Below the pieces are notes generated by a model. It was given only the letters and a program-made list of their open reading frames with translations. It was not told where the DNA came from and did not search any database. From Kitasatospora cheerisanensis KCTC 2395 (GTDB taxonomy: Bacteria; Actinomycetota; Actinomycetes; Streptomycetales; Streptomycetaceae), in contig NZ_KK853997.1 in assembly GCF_000696185.1 (NCBI RefSeq), positions 1,731,343-1,795,342 on the forward strand: a stretch of DNA of 64,000 bases, given 5' to 3'. Shown piece after piece: positions 54,887 to 62,862 of the stretch. The translations under genes were made by a program, and so were the position numbers. How positions within the stretch are numbered: the stretch's first letter is position 1; the number at the start of each line of letters is the position of its first letter.

Positions 54887-55792
54887 ATGCGCGCCACCCT
54901 CCGCCGAGCCGTCATCCCCGCCGCGGGCCTGGGCTCCCGGCTGCTGCCGCTGACCAAGGCGATCCCGAAGGAGATGCTGCCGGTCGGCGACCGGCCGGTG
55001 ATCGAGCACACGGTGCGGGAGCTGATCGACTCCGGCATCACCGACATCACCGTCGTGGTGTCCGGCGACAAGTCGCTGATCCAGGACCACTTCCGCCCCA
55101 ACCCGGCGCTGGTCGCGCAGCTGCGCGCGGACGGCAAGGACGCGTACGCGGACGCGGTGGAGGACGTCGCCGACCTGTCCCGGCGCGGGCACCTCACCTA
55201 CCTGTTCCAGCACGGCCCGTACGGCAACGGGACGCCGGTGCTGAACGCGGCCCGGGACTTCGGCGACGAGCCGTTCCTGGTGCTGTGGCCGGACGACGTG
55301 TTCGTGGCGGAGGTGCCGCGGGCCCGCCAGCTGATCACGGCGCACGAGAAGACCGGCGCCCCGGTGCTCGCGCTGATGCCGATGGACCCGGCGCAGTCGC
55401 ACCGCTACGGCGTCCCGGTGGTCAAGGAGGACCTGGGGGACGGCGCGCTGCGCATCACCGGCCTGGTGGAGAAGCCCGATCCGGCGGTCGCCCCGTCGCA
55501 CTACGCGGCGATCGGCGGCTACGTGCTGACGCCCGGCGTGGTGGACGAACTGCGCGAGCAGCACCGGCGGTTCCGGGCGAACCCGGTCGGCGAGCTGTAC
55601 CTCACCGACGCGCTGAACGCGTACGCGGCCCGCCGCGCCGTCTACGGGCAGGTCATCGAGGGCCACTGGTACGACACCGGCAACCCGCAGGCGTACCTGG
55701 TGGCGCAGTTCGCGCACGCCCTCGCGCACCCCGAGTACGGCCCGGCGCTGCTCGACCTGGCCCGCGCCCGGCTGGACGCGGGCCGGCCGTAG
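54887..55792 (+). CDS. galU: UTP-glucose-1-phosphate uridylyltransferase
   Basis: 301 residues, close to the usual GalU length. Nucleotidyltransferase signature AVIPAAGLGSRLLPLTKAIPKEMLPVGDRPVI at residues 8-39, metal-binding LWPDD, VEKPDP and DTGNPQAYL near the end. It makes UDP-glucose for glycans, trehalose and exopolysaccharide. GGAAGAGG lies just before ATG 54887. It is divergent from the histidine kinase and converges on the PhzF gene. Confidence 0.93.
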   Translation: MRATLRRAVIPAAGLGSRLLPLTKAIPKEMLPVGDRPVIEHTVRELIDSGITDITVVVSGDKSLIQDHFRPNPALVAQLRADGKDAYADAVEDVADLSRRGHLTYLFQHGPYGNGTPVLNAARDFGDEPFLVLWPDDVFVAEVPRARQLITAHEKTGAPVLALMPMDPAQSHRYGVPVVKEDLGDGALRITGLVEKPDPAVAPSHYAAIGGYVLTPGVVDELREQHRRFRANPVGELYLTDALNAYAARRAVYGQVIEGHWYDTGNPQAYLVAQFAHALAHPEYGPALLDLARARLDAGRP

Positions 55793-55806
55793 CGGCGGAC
55801 GGTCCG

Positions 55807-56673
55807 TCAGGGGATGCGCACGGCCCGGCCGGTGACCCGGACCCGGGGGTCGCCGGCGGTGAGGCCGACCGTCAGCAGGCCGGGCCGGCCGAGGTCCTCG
55901 CCCTGGTGCAGCGTCAGCCGGGCGTCGTCCAGGCCGCGCAGCTCCCGCAGGTAGGCGCCGAACGCGGCGGCGGCCGCGCCGGTGGCCGGGTCCTCCACGA
56001 CGCCGCCGACCGGGAACGGGTCGCGGACGTGGAAGGTGGTGGCGTCCTGCTCCCAGACCAGTTGGAGGGTCACCAGGTCGAGGCGGCGCATCAGGGCGGC
56101 GAGCGCGTCGAAGTCGTAGTCGAGGTCGGCGAGGCGGGCCCGGGTGGCGGCGGCGATCACCAGGTGCCGGGCGCCGGCGTAGGCGATCACCGGCGGCAGC
56201 TCCGGGTCGAGTTCGGCGGCCTTCCAGCGGAGCGCGTCCAGCGCCTGCGCGAGGTCCTCGGCGGCGACGGGCTCGACGTGCGGCGGAACACTCGTCAACG
56301 TGGCCGTGAATTCTCCGGCCGCGCTGCGCTCCACGGTGACCGGCACCGGACCGGCCTTGGTCTCGAACAGCAGCTCGCCGGGGCCGATCGCCTCGCCGAG
56401 CGCGACGGCGGCGGCGATGGTGGCGTGGCCGCAGAACGGCACCTCGGCGAGCGGGCTGAAGTAGCGGACGGTGCGGGTGCGCGGCTGGCCCGGCACCGGG
56501 CCGAGGAAGGCGGTCTCGGAGTAGCCGAGCCGGGCCGCGACGGCGAGTTGCTGCTCGCCGCTCAGCGCGGTGGCGTCCAGCACCACGCCCGCCGGATTGC
56601 CCCCGGCGGGGTCGGCGGTGAAGGCGGCGTAGCGGAGCGGTTCGGCGGAGCCGGCCGGTGTGTTGTCGGTCAT
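55807..56673 (-). CDS. PhzF family isomerase/epimerase-like protein
   Basis: 288 residues with two diaminopimelate-epimerase-like lobes: FTADPAGGNPAGVVLDA, the PhzF-type acid residue in YSETAFLG, FCGHATIAAAVAL and the C-terminal GVVEDPATGAAAAAFGAYL. The two catalytic Cys of DapF are absent, as in PhzF. PhzF proper isomerises a phenazine precursor, but most homologues have unknown substrates, and no phenazine genes are present. ATG 56673 is the natural family start. Confidence 0.87.
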   Translation of the reverse strand: MTDNTPAGSAEPLRYAAFTADPAGGNPAGVVLDATALSGEQQLAVAARLGYSETAFLGPVPGQPRTRTVRYFSPLAEVPFCGHATIAAAVALGEAIGPGELLFETKAGPVPVTVERSAAGEFTATLTSVPPHVEPVAAEDLAQALDALRWKAAELDPELPPVIAYAGARHLVIAAATRARLADLDYDFDALAALMRRLDLVTLQLVWEQDATTFHVRDPFPVGGVVEDPATGAAAAAFGAYLRELRGLDDARLTLHQGEDLGRPGLLTVGLTAGDPRVRVTGRAVRIP

Positions 56674-56807
56674 GCCGGGGCAACGGACGGCGGGTCGCGG
56701 CGATTCCCGCGGGCCCCGCGGGGGCCGGACCCCCGGAACGTACGTGCGGGGATCAACGCTAGACTGCCGCATCCGGCTCTCATAACCGTATCGAGGACAG
56801 AAGAAAC

Positions 56808-57536
56808 ATGGCTGAGGCCCACCCGAAGGTTGTTGTGGTTGTTCCGACGTACAACGAGCGGGAGAACCTCCCGATCCTCGTTGGCCGGCTGGGCGAGCTC
56901 GGCATGCCGAACCTGCACGTACTGGTGGTGGACGACAACTCCCCCGACGGCACGGGCGACGTCGCGGACAAGCTCGGCGCCGAGTCGGGCGGCACGCTCA
57001 CGGTGCTGCACCGCACCGACAAGGACGGCCTGGGCCGGGCCTACATCGCGGGCATGACGCAGGCGCTGGAGAACGGCGCCGACATCGTGATCCAGATGGA
57101 CGCCGACCTGTCGCACCCGCACACCGCGATCCCGGCGATGGTGGAGAAGCTCACCACCACCGACGCCTCGGTGGTGCTCGGCTCGCGCTACGTGCCGGGC
57201 GGCTCGACCGCGTCCGAGTGGCCGTGGCACCGCAAGGCGCTGTCGGCGTGGGCGAACTTCTACGTCAACGCGATCCTGCGGCTGAAGGTCAAGGACGCCA
57301 CCGCGGGCTTCAAGGCCTGGGAGGCGCAGGCGCTGCGCAAGGTCGACCTGCAGTCGGTCCGTTCCAACGGCTACTCGTTCCAGGTCGAGATGAACTACCG
57401 CGTGGTCAAGCACGGCATGCGCATCGCCGAGGTGCCGATCCGCTTCGAGGAGCGCGTCGAGGGCATGTCGAAGATGAGCCTGGGCGTGCAGCTCGAGTCG
57501 GCCGTCGCTCCGTGGAAGCTCCGCTTCGGCAAGTGA
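56808..57536 (+). CDS. Polyprenol monophosphomannose synthase (Ppm/DPM1-like GT2)
   Basis: 242 residues of the dolichol-phosphate mannosyltransferase family: VVVVPTYNERENLPIL, VVDDNSPDGTGDVAD, the metal-binding QMDADLSH, GSRYVPGGS and the acceptor region KVKDATAGFKAW. It makes polyprenyl-phosphate mannose, the membrane donor for protein O-mannosylation and glycolipids. It lacks the fused Lnt domain of mycobacterial Ppm1, as is normal in streptomycetes. A strong terminator follows. Confidence 0.92.
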   Translation: MAEAHPKVVVVVPTYNERENLPILVGRLGELGMPNLHVLVVDDNSPDGTGDVADKLGAESGGTLTVLHRTDKDGLGRAYIAGMTQALENGADIVIQMDADLSHPHTAIPAMVEKLTTTDASVVLGSRYVPGGSTASEWPWHRKALSAWANFYVNAILRLKVKDATAGFKAWEAQALRKVDLQSVRSNGYSFQVEMNYRVVKHGMRIAEVPIRFEERVEGMSKMSLGVQLESAVAPWKLRFGK

Positions 57537-57559
57537 CGCACCGCCAGTAGGGCGCCGCA

Positions 57560-57592
57560 CGGCGCGGGTCGACGGATCGTCGACCCGCGCCG
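57560..57592 (+). terminator. Strong palindromic terminator after the Ppm-like gene
   Basis: CGGCGCGGGTCGAC (57560-57573) and GTCGACCCGCGCCG (57579-57592) form a perfect 14-bp stem with a 5-nt loop. It lies between convergent genes, so it may act in both directions. Confidence 0.9.
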
Positions 57593-57603
57593 TTCGCGTT
57601 CCT

Positions 57604-57648
57604 GGGGAGCCGTTTCCCGGGGAGCCGTTTCCCGGGGAGCCGTGTCTC
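57604..57648. repeat. 15-bp tandem repeat, three copies, at the ROK gene 3' end
   Basis: GGGGAGCCGTTTCCC occurs at 57604 and 57619, and GGGGAGCCGTGTCTC at 57634. The last unit runs into the ROK stop codon. Each unit carries a small GGGGA...TCCC dyad. Confidence 0.85.
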
Positions 57649-58853
57649 AGGGGGCCATGGCAGCCTGCGGGTCGTCCAGGCAGGGCTCCCAGGCGAGTTC
57701 GGCGGCGCCGACCAGTCCGGCGTGCGCGACCTGCGCGGGGACGATCGGGACGCGTCCGCTGCGGCCCCACAGGCAGCGTTCGGCGACCACGGCGGCGAGC
57801 CGGTCGGGGGCGGCGGCCAGCAGGTCGAGGTGCAGGCCGCTGAGCACGATCCGGTCCGGGTTGAGGATGTTGACCAGCCCGGCGAGGCCCAGGCCGAGGC
57901 GGTCGACGACGTGCTCGACGGCGTCGGCGGCCGCCGGGTCGCGGGCCAGTTCGCGGGCCTGCGGGAGCAGCGGCCGTCCGGGGTCGGGGCGGTGCTTCGC
58001 GGCGGCGAACAGCGCCTCGGGGTCGGTCTCGGCGTTCAGGCAGCCGCGGTTGCCGCAGGCGCAGGGCCGGCCGAGCGGGTCGACGGTGAGGTGGCCGACC
58101 TCCAGGGCGAGGCCCGAACTGCCGGTGTGCAGGCGGCCGTCGACGACCAGGGCGCCGCCGACGCCGCGGTGGCCGGAGGTGACCAGCAGCAGGTGGCGGG
58201 CGTCCCGGCCGGCGCCGTGCCGGTGTTCGGCGAGCGCGGCCAGGTTGGCGTCGTTGGCGACGGCGGTCGGGAGCGCGCCGCGGGCGCGCGGCCCGAGGTC
58301 CGCGCGGGCCACCTGCGCGGCGAACAGTTCGGCGACGGGGGCGCCGGGCGGCCAGTCGAAGTGCAGGGCGGCGAGCGCGGTGCCGTCGGGTTCGGTGACG
58401 GGGTTGGGCAGGGCGAGCGCGAAGCCGAGGATCCGGCGGCGGCTCGCCCGGGCGAGGCCGGCGCCGGCCTCGGCGACCGCGGCGAGCAGCCGCTCGGGGG
58501 CGGTGTCGGCGGGCAGCGGCAGGTGGACGGTGTCGTGCAGCCGGCCGCCGAGTCCGGCGAGCGCGGCGGAGACGCCGTCGGCGTGCAGTTGGGCGGCGAG
58601 CACGGCGGGGCCGGGGTCGGCGAGGGTGAGGCGGTGCGAGGGGCGGCCGCGGCCGCCGCCGGCCGGGCGGGCGTCGACGCTGATCAGGCCGAGCGCCTCC
58701 AGTTCGCCGGTGACGGCGCCGGCGGTGGCGCGGGTGACGTCGAGGGCGCCGGTGAGCGCGGAGCGGGTGGGGCCCGTCCGGTGTGGATCAGGCGCAGCGC
58801 CGGTCCGAGCAGGGCGCGGCCGCGGTCGGGGCGGTGCGGCGCGGGGTGCTCAC
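57647..58853 (-). CDS. ROK family protein (regulator-type with N-terminal winged helix), two frameshifts near the start
   Basis: About 402 residues if repaired. The ROK domain is intact from about 58,630 down: HDTVHLPLPADTAPERLL, ANDANLAALAEH, LEVGHLTVDPLGRPCACGNRGCLNAE (zinc-binding CxCGxxGC) and RIVLSGLHLDL. The N-terminus is split over three frames: GRALLGPALRLIHTGR, then TRSALTGALDVTRATAGAVTGELEALGLISV, a MarR/ROK winged helix. Two lost bases restore it from GTG 58853 (VSTPRRTAP). This is the NagC/XylR-type layout, a sugar-responsive repressor. It is divergent from the MFS gene, its likely target. Confidence 0.8.
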
Positions 58854-58873
58854 GGCGGGGCTCCGATTCGGGC

Positions 58874-58910
58874 TTGAAGGTGTGTGCGGCACTCCCCTAT
58901 TCTGACTTTG
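58874..58910 (+). promoter_or_regulatory. Putative leaderless promoter of the MFS gene
   Basis: TTGAAG (58874-58879), an 18-bp spacer and TATTCT (58898-58903) put +1 at about G58910, the first base of the GTG start. There is no ribosome site. The promoter lies in the 56-bp gap to the divergent ROK gene, so repressor binding here could control both. Confidence 0.6.
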
Positions 58911-60121
58911 TGCCGCTACTGAACAAAACAGAAGCCCGCCTCCCTTCCTCCACCGCCCCGTCCGGCCGCAGCTCCTCCTGGTCGGCGGCACGCCTCGCCC
59001 TCACCGCCTTCTTCGCCGTCGACGGCTTCCTGTTCGCCTCCTGGGTGGTCCGCATCCCGGACGTCCGCGCCCAGGTCGCCGCCTCGCACAGCGCGCTGGG
59101 CCTGGCCCTGCTGTGCATCTCGGCCGGCGCGGTCGCCACCATGGCGCTGGTCGGCCGGCTCTGCCTGCGCTTCGGCTCCCGCCGGGTCACCGTCGCCGCC
59201 GTCGGCGTCCTCTCGCTGGCCGTGGCGCTGCCCGCGCACACCCGCTCGGTGCTCGGCCTCGGCGCCGTGCTGCTGCTGTTCGGCGCCGGCTACGGCGCGG
59301 CCAACGTGGCGATGAACAGCGCCGCCGTCGACCTGGTCGCCGAACTCCGACGGCCCGTCATGCCGAGCTTCCACGCCGGGTACAGCCTCGGCGGCCTGCT
59401 CGGCGCGGCGGCCGGCGGCCTGCTCGCCGCCCGGATCGACGCCGCCTGGGCGCTGGCCCTCGCCGCCGCCCTCGGACTGACCGTCACCCTCACCGCCGGC
59501 GCCGCCCTGCTGCGCGCCCCCGCCGCCCGCCCGCGGACCGCCGACCCGGCCGCGGAGAAGGCCCGTTCGGGCCGCTCGGCGGGCCTCCTGGTGGTGCTGC
59601 TCGGCCTGGTCGCGCTGTGCACCGCGTACGGGGAGGGCGCGCTCGCCGACTGGGCGACCCTGCACCTGACCGACGACGTGCACGCGAGCGCCGCGGTGGC
59701 CGCCGCCGGGTACGCGGCCTTCGCCTTCGCGATGACGGCGGGCCGGCTGTCCGGCACCTGGCTCTCCGAACGCCTGGGCCAGACCCGGCTGATGCTGTTC
59801 GGCGGCCTGGCCGCCTGCGCGGGCATGACCACCGCCGCGCTCGCCCCGTCCGTCCCCGCCGCGCTGGCCGGCTTCGTGCTGGTCGGCCTCGGCCTGGCGA
59901 ACGTCTTCCCGCTGGCCATCGCCCGGGCCGGCGCGGCGGGCGGCCCGCAGGGCGTGGCGACCGCCTCCACCCTCGGCTACGCGGGCATGCTGATCGGCCC
60001 GCCGGTGATCGGCTTCCTCGCCGACGCGCTCTCGCTGCCGGCCGCGCTGCTCACCGTCGCCGCGACCTCGGCCCTGGCGGGCCTGCTGGCCGTCACCGTC
60101 GGCCGCCACCGGGCCGCCTGA
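58910..60121 (+). CDS. MFS transporter (sugar-type, ROK-linked)
   Basis: 403 residues with about twelve helices, e.g. ALTAFFAVDGFLFASWVVRIP, LGLALLCISAGAVATMALVG and VLGLGAVLLLFGAGYGAANVAMN. The motif MPSFHAGYSLGGLLGAAAGG and the ALADWATLHLTDD segment resemble the FucP-like / YbjJ-like group. Divergence from a ROK repressor suggests a sugar or sugar derivative as substrate; this is inference. GTG 58910 is assigned from the family start and the promoter geometry. The 3' end converges on a lipoprotein gene through a hairpin. Confidence 0.85.
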   Translation: MPLLNKTEARLPSSTAPSGRSSSWSAARLALTAFFAVDGFLFASWVVRIPDVRAQVAASHSALGLALLCISAGAVATMALVGRLCLRFGSRRVTVAAVGVLSLAVALPAHTRSVLGLGAVLLLFGAGYGAANVAMNSAAVDLVAELRRPVMPSFHAGYSLGGLLGAAAGGLLAARIDAAWALALAAALGLTVTLTAGAALLRAPAARPRTADPAAEKARSGRSAGLLVVLLGLVALCTAYGEGALADWATLHLTDDVHASAAVAAAGYAAFAFAMTAGRLSGTWLSERLGQTRLMLFGGLAACAGMTTAALAPSVPAALAGFVLVGLGLANVFPLAIARAGAAGGPQGVATASTLGYAGMLIGPPVIGFLADALSLPAALLTVAATSALAGLLAVTVGRHRAA

Positions 60122-60140
60122 CGGCCCGTCGCCCGGATGC

Positions 60141-60189
60141 GCCGAACGGCGTTCCGGTCGCCCCCACGGCGTCCGGACCGCCGTTCGGC
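60141..60189. terminator. Long inverted repeat between convergent genes
   Basis: GCCGAACGGCG (60141-60151) pairs with CGCCGTTCGGC (60179-60189), and the stem extends by TCCGG/CCGGA after one mismatch, giving about 16 pairs with a 14-nt loop. It lies between the convergent MFS and lipoprotein genes and is likely a bidirectional terminator. Confidence 0.8.
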
Positions 60190-60202
60190 CGGTGATGCCC
60201 CG

Positions 60203-60811
60203 TCAGGGCCGGTACAGCTGCGTGACGCTGAGCAACGCGCCCTTGGAGTCGAGCTTCACCGCGTACTGGCTGCCGAAGCAGCGGTACGGCGCGGCGGGCT
60301 GCTTGCCCTGCAGGCAGGCCTCCTGGGTCTTCATGAACACGAACACGTCGACCTCCTTGGCCTTCAGGTTCTCGTCCAGCAGCAGGGTCTTCGTCTCGTT
60401 GGCGACGTTGTAGACCTTCGGCTCGCCGACCGCCTCGAAGTGGCCGTCGTTCGGGACGTCCGGGCCGCAGACGAACTTGGTCGACTTGGCCTTGAACCAG
60501 ATGTGCGTCTGGTAGCCGTTCTCGGTGGCCTCCACCACGGGGCCGACGCCGGCGGCGTTCGCGGTGCAGTCAGCGGCCGGCTTGGACGCCTTTGCGCCGC
60601 CCTCGCCGGGCTTTCCCGAACTCGTCCCGGGCTTCGCGCCGTTGCTCGCCGCGGGGCTGCCGGCCGCCGGGGCGGCGCCGCTCGGCGCGGCGGAGGCGGG
60701 CGCGGGCGCGGCCGAGCCGGTGGAGCCGTCCGGATCGCAGGCGGTGAGTGCGAGGGCGGAGGCGGCCACCAGGGTGGCGACGGTGATTCGGCTGAGACGC
60801 ATGTTCTTCAT
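60203..60811 (-). CDS. Secreted lipoprotein of unknown function
   Basis: 202 residues. The signal (MKNMRLSRITVATLVAASALALTAC) ends in a lipobox LTAC, so the mature protein is lipid-anchored. A Pro/Ala/Ser/Gly linker of about 50 residues precedes a C-terminal domain with four Cys (ADCTANA, FVCGPDV, EACLQG, YRCFGSQ), probably two disulfides. It shares LTACDPD and linker style with the lipoprotein at 13015-13719, but the C-terminal domains differ. Start choice (60811, or ATG 60802) is uncertain. The 237 bp upstream contain no gene. Confidence 0.75.
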   Translation of the reverse strand: MKNMRLSRITVATLVAASALALTACDPDGSTGSAAPAPASAAPSGAAPAAGSPAASNGAKPGTSSGKPGEGGAKASKPAADCTANAAGVGPVVEATENGYQTHIWFKAKSTKFVCGPDVPNDGHFEAVGEPKVYNVANETKTLLLDENLKAKEVDVFVFMKTQEACLQGKQPAAPYRCFGSQYAVKLDSKGALLSVTQLYRP

Positions 60812-61048
60812 TCCCAAGGCAGTCGGGGCAGTTGACTCGGACTTCGGTCACGGCCTGCCGGCGCCCCCGCGGCCCGACCCGGTCATTTCCAAGATCCACG
60901 AGGGAGCATCCTGCCCCGCTCGACAGCCCTCACCACGCCGATCCGGCCATCCCGGTTTCGGCTGTTGCCCAGCTGTGACACTTGTTGCACTCCGTGCCAC
61001 CCCTCCGACCTGCGCAAACGCCCGCCGTCCTGGGCGGACGTCCGCCGC

Positions 61049-61813
61049 TCAGGCCTCCGGCGCGGGCTCGCCGGGCAGCCGGAGGTCCCAGCCGACCAGG
61101 GCGCGCAGCTGCTCCGCGGTGACGCCGTCGGGGACCGGCCGGGGCGCCTCGTGCCGGATCGGCGGCTGCCAGCCGTCCTCGGGATCCCAGCCGCGGACCT
61201 GGCGGGCGGGTGCGCCGGCCACCACCGCGAAGTCCGGAACCTCCCCGGAGACCACGGAGTTGGCGGCGACCACCACGTTGCGGCCGAGCCGGGCGCCGGG
61301 GAGGATCACCGCCCCGGTGCCGATCCACGAGCCGGCGCCGATCGAGACCGGCTCGTTGCGCGGCCACTGCTTGCCGATGGGCAGTTCGGTGTCCCGGTAC
61401 TCATGGGCCTGGTCGGTGATGTAGACGTTCGGGCCGGTCCACACGTCGTCGCCGAGGACGATCTGCTGGTGCCCGACGATGTGGCTGCCGCGGCCGATCA
61501 CGCAGCCGCCGCCGATCCGGACGATCGGCTCGGGGCCGAGGTCGAGGCCGGGCAGGAAGCCCGCCGAGATGGTGACGCGCTCGCCGATGATGGAGAACGG
61601 GCCGATGGTGATCCACTGCTCGTTGAACACCGTGCCGAGCGGGAACGCCAGCTTGGTGCCGTCGCCGAGCTCCCCGAACCGGTACGGCCCGGGGTTGCGG
61701 TTGCTGACGGCGCCGGCCTCCTGCACCCACCGCCAGCCGCGGTGCACCGCCCGCCCCGCGGCCCGCCGCGACCTCTCGCGGACGGATCCCAGCAGCGCAC
61801 GGACGATCGACAT
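61049..61813 (-). CDS. Left-handed beta-helix (hexapeptide) acyltransferase
   Basis: 254 residues. Hexapeptide-repeat coils (IGGGCVIGRGSHIVGHQQIVLGDDVWTGPNVYITDQAHEY) form the trimeric left-handed beta-helix of LacA/WbbJ-like O-acetyltransferases. The catalytic His is in DQAHEY, and the late coil VVAANSVVSGEVPDFAVVAGAPA is the acetyl-CoA-binding end. It likely acetylates a sugar of a surface glycan. No export genes are directly adjacent. Confidence 0.87.
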   Translation of the reverse strand: MSIVRALLGSVRERSRRAAGRAVHRGWRWVQEAGAVSNRNPGPYRFGELGDGTKLAFPLGTVFNEQWITIGPFSIIGERVTISAGFLPGLDLGPEPIVRIGGGCVIGRGSHIVGHQQIVLGDDVWTGPNVYITDQAHEYRDTELPIGKQWPRNEPVSIGAGSWIGTGAVILPGARLGRNVVVAANSVVSGEVPDFAVVAGAPARQVRGWDPEDGWQPPIRHEAPRPVPDGVTAEQLRALVGWDLRLPGEPAPEA

Positions 61814-61899
61814 GCGCTCACCGTATCGGCCGGTGCGCTCCCGCGGCGGGCAACGGGACCAAACTCACACCGGCCGGTAACTTCCGTTGAACGGCGAGG

Positions 61900-62664
61900 T
61901 CAGCGCACCCAGCGGGCGGGCCGCTTCGCCAGGAACGCGCGCATGCCCTCCTGCGCCTCCTCGGAGCCGAACAGCCGCGCGGACTGGGCGACCAGCTCCT
62001 CGGTGTGCCGGTCGAAGGACTCCCGGACGGCGGCGTTGGCGAGCTGCTTGGACTCCGCGAGGCCCTGCGGCGAGCACAGCCGCAGCGCGTCCAGGATCGT
62101 CTTCAGCGCGGCGCCGGTGTCGTCCGCGGCCTCGGTGACCAGGCCGATCCGGGCGGCCTCGGCGGAGTCGAAGGTCTCGCCGGTGAGGTAGTAGCGGGCG
62201 GCGGCGCGCGGCTCCAGCTTGGGGCGCAGCGGCAGCGAGATGACGGCGGGGGCGAGGCCGAGCCGGGCCTCGGTGAAGGCGAAGGTGCAGTCGGGTCCGG
62301 CGACGGCGAGGTCGCAGGCGCCGACCAGGCCGAGGCCGCCGGCCCGGACGTGGCCGTCGAGGCGCGCGATGACGGGCTTGGGGCAGTCGACGATGGCGCG
62401 CTGGAGGGCGACCAGGCCGCGCGGTCCGACGGTGGGGTCGTCGCCGGTGGCCTCGGACAGGTCGGCGCCGGCGCAGAACACCCGGCCGGTGTGGCCGAGG
62501 ACGATCGCCCGGACGTCGGGGTCGGCGGCGGCGTCGGCCAGCGCGCGGGTGAGTTCGGCCATCAGCCGGGTGGAGAGGGCGTTGCGGTTGTGCGGGGAGT
62601 CGAGCTCCAGGGTGGTGACGGCGTCGGCGGTGCTGCGGCGCAGGAGGGGCGCTTCGCTGGTCAT
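61900..62664 (-). CDS. Enoyl-CoA hydratase/isomerase family protein
   Basis: 254 residues with the crotonase fold: oxyanion-hole strands GRVFCAGADLSE and DGHVRAGGLGLVGACDLAVA, then FTEARLGLAPAVISL and the trimerisation helices at the C-terminus. It acts on acyl-CoA thioesters; hydratase or isomerase activity cannot be separated by eye. ATG 62664 (MTSEAPLL) is preferred over upstream codons with no family-like sequence. It is divergent from the chitinase gene. Confidence 0.88.
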   Translation of the reverse strand: MTSEAPLLRRSTADAVTTLELDSPHNRNALSTRLMAELTRALADAAADPDVRAIVLGHTGRVFCAGADLSEATGDDPTVGPRGLVALQRAIVDCPKPVIARLDGHVRAGGLGLVGACDLAVAGPDCTFAFTEARLGLAPAVISLPLRPKLEPRAAARYYLTGETFDSAEAARIGLVTEAADDTGAALKTILDALRLCSPQGLAESKQLANAAVRESFDRHTEELVAQSARLFGSEEAQEGMRAFLAKRPARWVR

Positions 62665-62778
62665 CTGGGGTGGCCTGCCTTCGGGCTGAGGGTGGGTCGG
62701 GCGGTCTCCGCCTGCACCCTGACACGCCACCGCCTCCACTGGCCAGACCCGACACGTCGTACACGTCCTCAATTCCCT

Positions 62779-62799
62779 TAAGGTCTAGACCTATTGACA
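62779..62799 (+). promoter_or_regulatory. DasR-type operator (dre) overlapping a TTGACA -35 box
   Basis: TAAGGTCTAGACCTAT (62779-62794) contains the perfect palindrome GGTCTAGACC, the core of the GntR-family DasR site of streptomycetes. It abuts TTGACA (62794-62799), a perfect -35; the -10 region around 62817-62822 is weak. Binding here would block polymerase and couple chitinase expression to N-acetylglucosamine status. Confidence 0.82.
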
Positions 62800-62862
62800 G
62801 TTAACGGCCAACCTCGCTTGAGTGCATGACACACCGCTCGTTCCCCCCACAAGGAGTGGCCG

